DNA of 64,000 nt from Pontibacter rufus (GTDB lineage Bacteria; Bacteroidota; Bacteroidia; Cytophagales; Hymenobacteraceae). Positions 43,490 through 52,293 of this stretch are shown here, in pieces. The notes beneath the pieces are model-generated. The model searched no databases. It was not told where the DNA came from and was given only the letters and a program-made list of their open reading frames with translations. The stretch spans positions 124,001 to 188,000 of the forward strand of contig NZ_JADQDR010000005.1 of the NCBI RefSeq assembly GCF_015694705.1. The letters are read 5' to 3'. How positions within the stretch are numbered: the stretch's first letter is position 1; every line of letters starts with the position of its first letter. Made by a program: the position numbers and the translations under genes.

Positions 43490-44550
43490 TGTGCTTTCTC
43501 TTTGGCCTCCTTCTTACCTGTTCTTCGCATTAAGGGTTGATTCTTATAATAATGTAGGTGCAGGTTATCTGATGTCAGCAGTTCATCCTTATCCGTTATC
43601 AGCAGGCATTCCACGCCTTTTAACTGGTTAATCAGGCCCAATCCTTCCTCCGCTCCCATCACCGATACAGCGGTAGCCAGCGCATCAGCCAGCTCGGCAT
43701 TGGGGCAAACAATGGTTACGCTCTTCAATCCTGATACGGGGTAGCCGGTGCGCGGGTCTATGATGTGGGAGTACCTTTTGCCGCCAATTTCCACGTACTT
43801 CTCATAGTTGCCGGACGTCACCACGGCTATTTCGTCGGCGGTGAGCCACGAGAAAACCTCGTCTTTTTCAGCTGGGTCGGCAATGCCCACATACCAGGAT
43901 TCGCCATTTGCCTGTTTGCCCCAGGTCGTCAAATCGCCGGCGGCATTTACCACGCCGCCAGGTATGCCCATGCTGCGCATCAGGTCGCGGGCCCGGTTAG
44001 CGGCATAGCCTTTGCCTATCGCCCCAAAGCCAATCTTCATGCCCGGCTCACTTAAAAATACGCTATGGCTGGCCAGATCAAGTATAATCTTTTCGTAGCC
44101 GATTTTAGAAACAGAAGCGGCCACTTCCTGCGAATCTGGCAGGCTTTGCATGGTGCCATCAAAATGCCATACTTTGTCAATAGCGGCAAAGGAAATATCA
44201 AAAGCGCCGTTCGTCAGGCGTGACAGGCGGAGGCAACGGCTGATGAGATCGTATAGTTCCTCATCAACGACCACTGGCCTGATGCCTGCTGCACGGTTTA
44301 TTTCACTGGTCTGGGAGGTGGGTTGCCACTCCGAAATCAGAGCTTCAATGCGTTGTGTTTCCCTGATGCCCGTCTCAATTGCTTCCCATGCTTTCTGTTC
44401 GTCTTTGGTAACAGCCGCAAACTCAAAGCGGGTGCCCATCAGCAACAGCACTTTTTTATACTGATGCGGCTCTTTGTCAGGCAGGCGTTGTGCCCAACTT
44501 ACAGGCGAAAACAGCATAAAACAAAGTAGGAGCAGAAAAAAGCGGGCCAT
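43486..44550 (-). CDS. apbE: FAD:protein FMN transferase (ApbE)
   Basis: A 354-residue exported enzyme (signal FFLLLLCFMLFSPVSWAQ) that attaches FMN covalently to Thr or Ser of target proteins outside the cytoplasm, with Mg as cofactor. Family motifs are LMGTRFEFAAV near the start, IGFGAIGKGYAANRARDLM, GGVVNAAGDLTTWG, SHIIDPRTGYPVSG and DALATAVSVMGAEEGL. No gene in the window encodes a known flavinylated subunit (RnfG/NqrC), so the partner is probably in this cluster, or elsewhere. It is coupled by a 4-base overlap to the DUF4266 lipoprotein gene. Confidence 0.92.
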   Translation of the reverse strand: MARFFLLLLCFMLFSPVSWAQRLPDKEPHQYKKVLLLMGTRFEFAAVTKDEQKAWEAIETGIRETQRIEALISEWQPTSQTSEINRAAGIRPVVVDEELYDLISRCLRLSRLTNGAFDISFAAIDKVWHFDGTMQSLPDSQEVAASVSKIGYEKIILDLASHSVFLSEPGMKIGFGAIGKGYAANRARDLMRSMGIPGGVVNAAGDLTTWGKQANGESWYVGIADPAEKDEVFSWLTADEIAVVTSGNYEKYVEIGGKRYSHIIDPRTGYPVSGLKSVTIVCPNAELADALATAVSVMGAEEGLGLINQLKGVECLLITDKDELLTSDNLHLHYYKNQPLMRRTGKKEAKEKAQ

Positions 44551-44569
44551 GTGCGTTAGTGTTTATACC

Positions 44570-44614
44570 AACACGAAGCCCACGCTGCAATGGTTACAGC
44601 GTGGGCTTCGTGTT
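44570..44614. repeat. Hairpin between the thioredoxin and apbE genes
   Basis: AACACGAAGCCCACGCTG (44570-44587) pairs perfectly with 44597-44614 (18-bp stem, 9-base loop). No T tract follows on either strand, so it may be a transcript-stabilising or partial terminator hairpin within one operon. Confidence 0.8.
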
Positions 44615-44632
44615 TGAACATTATATGGCAAA

Positions 44633-45106
44633 TTATTTCAAAAGCGATTTCAGGTGCGCCACATACTTTTCGGGTCCGCCGGGCAGGTAGCCGGTTTTAG
44701 CCAGCACATTTCCATCAGCATCCGTTAGTACCACCAGTGGAAACAGACCTTCTTTGTCATACTTGGCAGCCAAGGCCTCGTTGTGTTTCATCTGTTCGGC
44801 AGGTAAGTGGTTTTTCTTTAGTCTCGGAAAGTCCAGTTCCAGCAGTACCAGGTTGTCTTTGGCATATTGTGCGAATTCCTCCGATTCCCATACTTCCTTG
44901 TGTAACATAATGCAGGGTTTGCACCAATCAGAACCGCCAAAAACCATCATGATAGGCTTGTGCTCCGCCTTAGCTTGTTTCACTGCTTCATCATAATTAT
45001 GTTGCCAACTGACGGTATCCTCACCTGGTGTTGCTGCAAAGGTGCTGCCAAAAGCAAAGAGAAATACTAAAGTCAGATAGCTTAAAAAGAGATGTTGTTT
45101 TTTCAT
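44633..45106 (-). CDS. Exported thioredoxin-fold protein
   Basis: A 157-residue protein with a signal peptide (LSYLTLVFLFAFGSTFAAT). The thioredoxin active site is WCKPC within VFGGSDWCKPCIMLHKEVW, and the cis-Pro region is GLFPLVVLTDADGNVLAK. This is the thioredoxin_7-like plan of periplasmic disulphide reductases and chaperones. The frame opens at 45184, but MKKQHLFL at 45106 gives the natural signal peptide. It is upstream of and co-oriented with apbE, DUF4266 and DUF3570, so it may maintain the Cys tail of the lipoprotein. Confidence 0.88.
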   Translation of the reverse strand: MKKQHLFLSYLTLVFLFAFGSTFAATPGEDTVSWQHNYDEAVKQAKAEHKPIMMVFGGSDWCKPCIMLHKEVWESEEFAQYAKDNLVLLELDFPRLKKNHLPAEQMKHNEALAAKYDKEGLFPLVVLTDADGNVLAKTGYLPGGPEKYVAHLKSLLK

Positions 45107-45271
45107 GTAGTGTTGTTCTGGTTTTGTAAATGAAGATTTTTGAACCGGATATACTTTAAACCCAGGCTGCTGCAGTAAGTTCAACTATAGTGCCAATTAC
45201 AAAACAACTTTGCATCAGGATGGCTTTATTTTGAGTATCAGCGTTTCATTCATAATTCCTGAACCATATGG

Positions 45272-45300
45272 AAGTATAAAATCACATCGGTTTTATACTT
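45272..45300. terminator. Terminator formed by paired octamers
   Basis: AAGTATAAAA (45272-45281) pairs with TTTTATACTT (45291-45300). It lies just beyond the end of the GH3 gene on the minus strand, followed there by additional T-rich DNA, and a third octamer occurs at about 45313. Confidence 0.7.
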
Positions 45301-45319
45301 GCCATCCGGGAGTTTATAC

Positions 45320-47629
45320 TTATGGCACCACTGTAAAGTCTGCAGCTTTCACATCCTGCGAACTGGTGCCGACATATACTTTAAAATTGCCGGGTTCCAG
45401 CACATATTCTAAATCATTGTTGTAAAATTTCAGGTCTTCGGGCGTAATCCGGAAAGCAATGGTTTTGCTTTCGCCTTTCTTCAGCAAGATCTTTTGAAAG
45501 CCTTTCAGCTCTTTTACCGGTCTGGTGATGGAGCCCACCACATCCTGAATATAAAGCTGCACCACTTCTTCGCCATGGTAGTTGCCGGTATTTTTCACAT
45601 CTACTTTCACGTCCAGCGTTTCGGTTGGGCTGATGGTAGTTTTACTGAGTTGCGGCTGCGAATAGCTGAAAGTAGTATAACTCAGTCCATAGCCGAAGGG
45701 ATACAGCGGATCGTTGGTTACGTCCAGGTAACGGGATTTATACTTGTCCAGCAGCACGCCGGCGTATGGCCGGCCGGTATTTTTATGGTTGTAATAAATC
45801 GGAATCTGTCCTACCACCTGCGGAAAGGTGGCCGTTAATTTACCGGACGGATTATAGTTGCCGAACAGCACGTCGGCAATGGCATTCCCTGCCTGCGTAC
45901 CGGCGAACCAGGTTTCGAGCATGGCATCGGCATTTGCATCTTCCCAGGTCAGCGTCAGCGGACGGCCGTTCATCAGCACGATTACCAGGGGCTTGCCCGT
46001 TTTCTTCAGCGCTTTGAGCAGTTCCAGTTGTTTGCCCGGCAGGCCAATGTCGGCGCGGCTGGCAGCCTCACCCGTCATGCCCTGCGACTCTCCTACTGCC
46101 GCTATAATCACATCCGCACTCTGCGCTGCCTGCACCGCCTCGGCAATCATAGCTTCGGATGATCGATTATCGATTTCCAGTTCGCCGCCGTGGGCATTCA
46201 GCCGGTCAATCATCTGCTGATCGTCGGTAAAGTTGGCGCCTTTGGCATACACTATTTTCACATTATTTCCGGCTACATTCCGGATACCCTGCTCCAGCGA
46301 TACTGCCTGTTTCCAGTCACCGGCGCCGCTCCAGCTGCCAATCATGTCGCGCTGATTTTTGGCGAGTGGCCCGATAAGGGCGATGGTTCCGGTTTTTTTC
46401 AGGGGTAGTGTTTGCTGCTCGTTTTTGAGCAGCACCATACTTTCGCGGGCAATTTCGCGGGCAGCCTCCAGGTAGGCCGGCTTCATTAAAGTGCTTTGCG
46501 AACGATTTGCATCAACATAGCGATAGGGATCTTCAAAGAGGCCCAGTTTATACTTAGCCTCCAGGATGCGGCGGCAGGCTTTGTTTACGTCTTCCTCCGA
46601 TACTATGCCTTCTTTAACCAGTTGCGGCAAATGCTTCAGAAACACCTCGCCTACCATGTCCATATCAATTCCGGCTTTCAGCGCCAGTGCCCCGACATGA
46701 GCCTCATCGCCCAATCCATGCGGAATCAGCTCGTTGATGGCGGTATAATCTGTTACTACAAACCCGTCAAAGCCCCACATATCCCGCAGCACTTTCGTCA
46801 TGAGCCATTTGTTGGCTGTGGCCGGCACACCGTTTATGTCGTTAAACGATGACATCACACTGCCCACACCGGCATCTACAGCGGCTTTATAAGGCGGCAG
46901 GTATTCATTAAACATGCGGTTCAGGCTCATGTCTACGGTGTTGTAGTCGCGACCGGCTTCGGCAGCGCCGTACAGCGCAAAGTGCTTCACGCAGGCCATC
47001 ACCGTGTTATTGGCTGACAAGTCATTCCCCTGGTAGCCGTTCACCATGGCCCTGGCCACCTGTGAGCCCAGGTAAGTATCTTCACCCGCACCTTCGGCAA
47101 TGCGGCCCCAGCGCGGATCACGGGCAATGTCCACCATCGGCGAGTATACCCAGTTCAGCCCGTCGGCGCTGGCTTCATCTGCTGCAATCCGTGCACTCCG
47201 CTCCACAGCGCCCATGTCCCAACTCGAAGCAACTCCCAACGGAATCGGGAAAATAGTGCGGTGCCCGTGCACCACATCGTAGCCAAAGAGCAGCGGAATT
47301 TTTAACCTGGAGTTATTCACAGCCAACTCCTGTAATTTGCGAACGGCTATGGGCGTAAAGGTATTTAGCACGCCGCCCACATTGCCCTTGCGGATATTCT
47401 CATCCACGTTTTCGCTTACAACCGGCCCTGTCACGTCAAAGCCGACCGACACCAGGTTTAGCTGCCCAACCTTTTCTTCCAGCGTCATTTTAGCCATCAG
47501 CTGATCTATAAACTGGTTCATCTCCTGCTGGTTTACGGATGTAGCCTGCGGCGGCTGTGTTTGTTTCTGTGCCTGGCAACCCGACAGACAGGCAGCAATT
47601 ACCAGCGCTGTAAATATAGACCGCTTCAT
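45320..47629 (-). CDS. bglX: Beta-glucosidase, glycoside hydrolase family 3, lipoprotein
   Basis: A 769-residue GH3 enzyme with a lipoprotein signal (TALVIAACLSGC). The N-terminal barrel has KIPLLFGYDVVHGHRTIFP, VKHFALYGAAEAGRDYN and the nucleophile Asp in GFDGFVVTDYTAINEL (near residue 300). The alpha/beta sandwich follows (IALIGPLAKNQRDMIGSWSG; VIIAAVGESQGMTGEAASR), and the end is an FnIII-like domain (YGLSYTTFSYSQPQL). It is the last gene of the polysaccharide utilisation locus. With two GH144 enzymes upstream it is a good candidate for releasing glucose from beta-1,2-linked oligosaccharides (sophoro-oligosaccharides); this is inference. Confidence 0.92.
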   Translation of the reverse strand: MKRSIFTALVIAACLSGCQAQKQTQPPQATSVNQQEMNQFIDQLMAKMTLEEKVGQLNLVSVGFDVTGPVVSENVDENIRKGNVGGVLNTFTPIAVRKLQELAVNNSRLKIPLLFGYDVVHGHRTIFPIPLGVASSWDMGAVERSARIAADEASADGLNWVYSPMVDIARDPRWGRIAEGAGEDTYLGSQVARAMVNGYQGNDLSANNTVMACVKHFALYGAAEAGRDYNTVDMSLNRMFNEYLPPYKAAVDAGVGSVMSSFNDINGVPATANKWLMTKVLRDMWGFDGFVVTDYTAINELIPHGLGDEAHVGALALKAGIDMDMVGEVFLKHLPQLVKEGIVSEEDVNKACRRILEAKYKLGLFEDPYRYVDANRSQSTLMKPAYLEAAREIARESMVLLKNEQQTLPLKKTGTIALIGPLAKNQRDMIGSWSGAGDWKQAVSLEQGIRNVAGNNVKIVYAKGANFTDDQQMIDRLNAHGGELEIDNRSSEAMIAEAVQAAQSADVIIAAVGESQGMTGEAASRADIGLPGKQLELLKALKKTGKPLVIVLMNGRPLTLTWEDANADAMLETWFAGTQAGNAIADVLFGNYNPSGKLTATFPQVVGQIPIYYNHKNTGRPYAGVLLDKYKSRYLDVTNDPLYPFGYGLSYTTFSYSQPQLSKTTISPTETLDVKVDVKNTGNYHGEEVVQLYIQDVVGSITRPVKELKGFQKILLKKGESKTIAFRITPEDLKFYNNDLEYVLEPGNFKVYVGTSSQDVKAADFTVVP

Positions 47630-47640
47630 AGGTTTATACA

Positions 47641-48315
47641 TTATTTGATGAGGTAGGGCGTGATTACTTTCGTCCAGATGCGGTACCCGTTGTTGTTCAT
47701 GTGCAGGCTATCCTGCAGGAAGATTTCCGGCTTCGGCTTGTTGTTGCTGCCCAGCATCCGCGGATACACATCGGCAAATTTGATGTTGGGCTGCTGCCGG
47801 ATATAAGCGCGGATTAAGTTATTTGCTTCCTGCACAATAGCATTGTACTGCTTCCGCGACGGACTTGGCTTGATGGAAATAAACACCAGCGGCACCCGCG
47901 GCAGCTCCTTCCGGATAGACTGGTATACGTCCTTAAACCTTTCCAATACTTCCGGCGCCTGTACCGTATCGGTGGCAATGTCGTTTTCGCCGGAGTAGAT
48001 TACAATTTGCTTTGGCTGGTATGGAAAAACAATATCGTTGAGATAGCGCTTCAGATCCAGCAGCGTGGAGCCGCCGAAGCCACGGTTGATGACGGTATAC
48101 TTTGGGAATGCCTGCTGCAGGTTGTCCCACATCCTGATGGAAGAGCTGCCTACAAACAGGATAGCATTTTTTGGCGGCATTTGGAGGCTGTCCTGCTGCT
48201 TAAATTGCTGTATTTCGTTCCAGAAAGGTAGATTTTGCTGCTGCGCCTTTGCTGCAGGAAGTATAAAGCAGGCTAAAAGCAGCCCCGTCAGAAGGTGTAA
48301 AAGTGGTTTTCTCAT
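47641..48315 (-). CDS. Exported SGNH/GDSL hydrolase
   Basis: A 224-residue exported esterase-like protein (signal LLTGLLLACFILPAAKAQ). All four SGNH blocks are visible: block I AILFVGSSSIRMWDNL (Ser), block II RGFGGSTLLDL (Gly), block III IYSGENDIA (Asn), and block V DSLHMNNNGYRIW (Asp/His). It probably removes acyl groups from a polysaccharide. The stop is 3 bases inside the possible upstream GH3 start and 11 from the chosen one, so it is part of the same operon. A role in removing succinyl or acetyl groups from beta-1,2-glucan is an attractive guess. Confidence 0.88.
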   Translation of the reverse strand: MRKPLLHLLTGLLLACFILPAAKAQQQNLPFWNEIQQFKQQDSLQMPPKNAILFVGSSSIRMWDNLQQAFPKYTVINRGFGGSTLLDLKRYLNDIVFPYQPKQIVIYSGENDIATDTVQAPEVLERFKDVYQSIRKELPRVPLVFISIKPSPSRKQYNAIVQEANNLIRAYIRQQPNIKFADVYPRMLGSNNKPKPEIFLQDSLHMNNNGYRIWTKVITPYLIK

Positions 48316-48318
48316 TGC

Positions 48319-50481
48319 TTATTTCTCTTTATTTATTTTTCTGATTGCCTGTTGAATTTCCGGGTTGCTCATAAATAACTTCCAAATCAGGCCACTACGG
48401 TAGTTCTCGATCATTACCGTAACAGGTGCCTGGTTTAAGCCCATGTAGAGTGGTGACACCCAGTTTTCATCCAGGTTGAAGGCGTCCCGGAAACCATAGG
48501 TGCCCCACAAAAAGCTGCCATAATTGCGGTAATAATTCTTCAGTGCCTGCATGGACTGCTCTGGCGTATACGGGAATGAAGCCAGCGCGCCTGTAGGCGT
48601 TATCTTTCCATGATCTGCATGCGGCACAGGCTCATCAGCAGAATAGCCCCAGGGACCGTCGCTGGCGGTCAGGCCCCAGCTGCGTTCACCATAACCATCA
48701 TGATGCTCCGGATTTTCGACACAATACCTGTAGTTGATAAGGGCAATGGCACGGTTGTTCCGGAAATAGTTGGTATACTTGTCCTCAATTTTATGCGGAT
48801 CAGGCCCCATAAACGAATAATGTATGAAAAAGAGCGGTCCGCCATCTGAGACACCCACAGGCAGCTGAATGCCAAAATAAGTGTTACCGTTGGTATAGGC
48901 AGCCCCTTCGCTCGTCTGGCCCCAAGCGGTTCTGTACTGCTGCGCCTTGCTGCTCTGGCTGGCCCAGCCGCTGTAATACATGCTGGCTGGTATACTATGT
49001 GTGGGTGAGGCAATGCCAAGCAGGTATACAACCATCGTTTCGTTCCAGCCGATAAGTTGGTGGCTCAGCACCCAGGCTTGATCCGGCGACCAGTGCCAGG
49101 TCAGAAAGTCTGTTTCCGGGGCTTTCCGGAACCAGTCCCATTCCACACCGCGCCATAATTTGGTGATGGTATTGCGTATTTCTTTTTCCTGCTCATTGTC
49201 TTGTGTGAAGTAAGCTTTGGCAGCCAGCAGGCCCTGCATCAGGAAAGCAGTTTCAACTAAGTCAGCGCCATTATCTTTTAGTCCGAAGAAAGGTTCTACT
49301 TTGCCAGTTTTGCCACTGATAAAATGCGGGAAAGCTCCGTGAAACTTCTCTGCTTTATCCAGAAAACGCACTATTTGCCGGAATCGCTCCACGCCCTGCC
49401 CCCGCGTAATCCACCCGCGCTCTATGCCGGTAAGTATAGCCATGATGCCGAAGCCCGAAGCGCCGGAAGCCACCATCGTGGTGCGGCCCGGAATGTTCTC
49501 CAGCGCCAGCCCGCTGTTGGGCTCTGCTCCTTCCCAATAATAACGGAAGCTGGCTTCCTGCACCATTGTCAGCAGCTCTTCATCCGTCATAGGCCTTGTG
49601 GAAGCGCTCACAACAGCTGATGTGGATGTCTCGTTATAGGCGTTGTCCAGCAGGCTGATTTTGTAGTAGAAGGTCTGCCCGACCGTGTCCACGTAATCGG
49701 CGTAGCGGCTGTAGAGCGGCGGCTGTATGGCTACCGGCCTGAAGGTCTTATTGTCAGAAGACCGGTATACTTTAATATAGCGCACTGCCGGGTCTGTTAT
49801 TTTTTGCCATACTATGTCCACATGTTTTTCATAGCCATTGGCCTGAAGTAATTGTGGCAAAACATTTATACTTGCTGCTTTCGCTGAGGGCACCAGTTCC
49901 AGCTGATCGAGGTATAATTCATGCAGCTTACCATCATCGGTCTGCTGCCGGAAAGCGATGACGTCCACTTGCTCTGGCTTCTGAAATGCCAGATCTTTAA
50001 AACTGCTGAGCGGCACCTCCACTGTTACCCACTCACCTGGTTTATAGTTCCTGATATAGTTTTGCAGCGGCAGAAACGCTGATGTCTTCTCTGCTTCGCG
50101 CATGCCAATGGCGATGGCCGGCAAGGCAGCCGGCGCTGTATTCGACTTGGCAAACAACCGGAACACCAGTTTTTGCTGAGGCTGGAAAAAGTCCATACCC
50201 CGCAGCGGGTGGTACAGCACTTCTGCCTGCCACCTGCCTCCCGGTGCCGATACATATTGCAGTTCCAGTGCATTTCCGGGCGTAAAAGACACCTCCCCTG
50301 TTACTGGTAATTTACCAGTACTGTTCTTCACCCAGCTTGGCGAAGTATAGCCGGCCGAACTGTAGAAATAGTTCTTCGGCATCGGGCTGTTGTCAAAAAA
50401 AACACGGGTATAGGGTATTTCCTGCCCCAGCGCTTTAACATGGATGAGTAATACTAAAAGAAGGTGTATACCATATTTCAT
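48319..50481 (-). CDS. GH144 endo-beta-1,2-glucanase-type protein with N-terminal domains
   Basis: A 720-residue exported protein (signal GIHLLLVLLIHVKALGQ). Residues 20-215 form a beta-rich carbohydrate-binding-like domain, 220-310 an FnIII-like domain (VDIVWQKITDPAVRYIKVY), and 310-720 the glucoamylase-like PF10091 catalytic domain used by GH144 (EASFRYYWEGAEPNSGLALE; GASGFGIMAILTGIERGW; LWRGVEWDWFRK; WHWSPDQAWVLSHQLIGWNE). GH144 founders are endo-beta-1,2-glucanases. The catalytic domain is parallel to the second GH144 in the locus, suggesting a division of labour such as long against short chains. Function by family. Confidence 0.85.
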   Translation of the reverse strand: MKYGIHLLLVLLIHVKALGQEIPYTRVFFDNSPMPKNYFYSSAGYTSPSWVKNSTGKLPVTGEVSFTPGNALELQYVSAPGGRWQAEVLYHPLRGMDFFQPQQKLVFRLFAKSNTAPAALPAIAIGMREAEKTSAFLPLQNYIRNYKPGEWVTVEVPLSSFKDLAFQKPEQVDVIAFRQQTDDGKLHELYLDQLELVPSAKAASINVLPQLLQANGYEKHVDIVWQKITDPAVRYIKVYRSSDNKTFRPVAIQPPLYSRYADYVDTVGQTFYYKISLLDNAYNETSTSAVVSASTRPMTDEELLTMVQEASFRYYWEGAEPNSGLALENIPGRTTMVASGASGFGIMAILTGIERGWITRGQGVERFRQIVRFLDKAEKFHGAFPHFISGKTGKVEPFFGLKDNGADLVETAFLMQGLLAAKAYFTQDNEQEKEIRNTITKLWRGVEWDWFRKAPETDFLTWHWSPDQAWVLSHQLIGWNETMVVYLLGIASPTHSIPASMYYSGWASQSSKAQQYRTAWGQTSEGAAYTNGNTYFGIQLPVGVSDGGPLFFIHYSFMGPDPHKIEDKYTNYFRNNRAIALINYRYCVENPEHHDGYGERSWGLTASDGPWGYSADEPVPHADHGKITPTGALASFPYTPEQSMQALKNYYRNYGSFLWGTYGFRDAFNLDENWVSPLYMGLNQAPVTVMIENYRSGLIWKLFMSNPEIQQAIRKINKEK

Positions 50482-50547
50482 ACTTTGCCGGATAAATTAA
50501 TTGCAACCTGCGGGTTTAAGATTGTATTTCGCTAAAGTTGCATCTTC

Positions 50548-52281
50548 CTATTCCACCTTTACTACTTTTGATCTTGCAGATACACCATTTTCATTAAAGG
50601 ATTCTACTGCAAAATAATAGGTCTGATCCACACCCAGGCTCCTCAGATACAGCTCATTTTCACCATACACCATCCAGGAACTATACAGTTTATCCGGCGC
50701 AATGCCCCAGAGCACATTATATCCCTGGCTTTTAGGCTGTTTGTCCCAGGAGATGCGGGCGTTGCGGCGGTCCTGCTCCCGTTTTACAGTAAAATCTTTT
50801 ACCCTGCCTGGTGCTTTGCCTTGTCCTAACCCGAACACACGCAAACCGGAGATGGCCAGGTTGGTTGTCGGAATGTGTATGTTGCTGTAACGGATGTAGC
50901 GCACCGTTTGCGGATTGCTGAGTTCCACATAATCGTTGGGTACATCTTTTAGGTTATTTTTGCGGTCTACCAGCGTTGTCCAGCTTTTACCATCTGTAGA
51001 GCCTTCTATCACATACTGATGATAGAGCCCCGGCACCCGGCCGTAGAGATCCGATTTGTAATCGTGGTAGTTCAACTGAATGGCATATACTTTGCCGGGC
51101 TTTTGCAAATCTATTTCTACCCACTGCTTCTCATCGTTTTTTGCTGCAACCCAGAATGTTTTGATGTTTTCGTCCACCAGGTTTTCGGGCTTGAAGTTCT
51201 CGAGCGTGGAGGAGACTTTCACGGGCTTGTTGTAGGACAGCACCATCCAGCCGGCAAATTCGCCCATTTTACCTGCCACAGTTTGCGCAAAATGCGGGTA
51301 ATCCCCAAAGTAGGTGTTCACATACATCAGCTCGTCCTCATCAAAGTAAGCAGGATACATGCTGATGCGGCGCTCCCAGTTGACATTCACGGAAATAGCC
51401 ATTGATGCAAAATGCCAGTATTGCCCGTTCGGGCCAACCACCGTACTGCCATGACCTGCTCCGTTTGCAAATCCGCCCGGCTTGTAAGATATAGGATTGT
51501 TTGACGCGTAAGTATAGGGCCCCAGTGGGGAATCGCTCACATACACCCCGTCGCCATATACATTAAACTCTGTGCCCGGCGCGGCATATTGCAGGTAATA
51601 TTTGTTGTTGTGCTTTGTCATCCAGGGGCCTTCAATGTAGCCTCTGGCTGTATCGCTGTGGTTCTCGCCAAAGCGCTCCCAGCCATGCTTGTCAGCCTCC
51701 AGGTTAAAGAGTTCATATGTTTTTTCGGAGGGACTGAACCGGTGGTTTCTGTTCAGCTTCTTTGCCCGTATCGGATACACATTGGAGGAGCCCCAGAACA
51801 TGTAGGCCTGCCCGTCATCATCTATAAACAGGTCCGGATCCTGCAAGTCATTCAGAATGGAAGGCACTCCTTTCCAGTCGCCTTTCTTCGGATTGTCGGT
51901 GTACAGGATGCTCATGGAGCCGGAAGGATCGCCGGCCATGTATAAAACGGAATCTTTGTAATTGTGTGCTGCCGGGGCATTAGAACCCTGAAAGTACCAT
52001 TTCTCCGGTGAAATAAAGTTCCAGTGCAGCAGATCGGTGGAATGCCAGTAGCCCATAGAGCGGGTAACAAACATGTAGTATTCGTCGCGGAATTCCACCA
52101 CAGCCGGATCAGCGCCTGAGCGATACGAAATATCTTCGTTGGAATTATAGATGGCGTAAGTATAATCGATATTCAGGGGATTGCAATAGGTGCGCATTTG
52201 CGGCGATTGCGCCCGGGCTATGGAAAAGCAGCAGAGCGTGGTTATCAGCAGGAAAGAGAACAAGTAGCGCATTTTCTTCAT
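50548..52281 (-). CDS. GH43-type glycosidase with F5/8C and FnIII domains
   Basis: A 577-residue exported protein (signal LFSFLLITTLCCFSIARAQ). The five-bladed propeller carries the GH43-type acids: Asp in RSGADPAVVEFRDEYYMF, Asp in NDLQDPDLFIDDDGQAYM and Glu in RGYIEGPWMTKHNNKYY. Next is a discoidin F5/8C-type sugar-binding domain (WVEIDLQKPGKVYAIQLNY; YHQYVIEGSTDGKSW) and an FnIII domain at the end (ARISWDKQPKSQGYNVLWG). It is in the middle of the operon between the two GH144 genes. Its link to beta-1,2-glucan is unclear, as GH43 enzymes usually act on arabinan, xylan or galactan; it may remove a side chain. Confidence 0.85.
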   Translation of the reverse strand: MKKMRYLFSFLLITTLCCFSIARAQSPQMRTYCNPLNIDYTYAIYNSNEDISYRSGADPAVVEFRDEYYMFVTRSMGYWHSTDLLHWNFISPEKWYFQGSNAPAAHNYKDSVLYMAGDPSGSMSILYTDNPKKGDWKGVPSILNDLQDPDLFIDDDGQAYMFWGSSNVYPIRAKKLNRNHRFSPSEKTYELFNLEADKHGWERFGENHSDTARGYIEGPWMTKHNNKYYLQYAAPGTEFNVYGDGVYVSDSPLGPYTYASNNPISYKPGGFANGAGHGSTVVGPNGQYWHFASMAISVNVNWERRISMYPAYFDEDELMYVNTYFGDYPHFAQTVAGKMGEFAGWMVLSYNKPVKVSSTLENFKPENLVDENIKTFWVAAKNDEKQWVEIDLQKPGKVYAIQLNYHDYKSDLYGRVPGLYHQYVIEGSTDGKSWTTLVDRKNNLKDVPNDYVELSNPQTVRYIRYSNIHIPTTNLAISGLRVFGLGQGKAPGRVKDFTVKREQDRRNARISWDKQPKSQGYNVLWGIAPDKLYSSWMVYGENELYLRSLGVDQTYYFAVESFNENGVSARSKVVKVE

Positions 52282-52293
52282 AGGATTTATACT

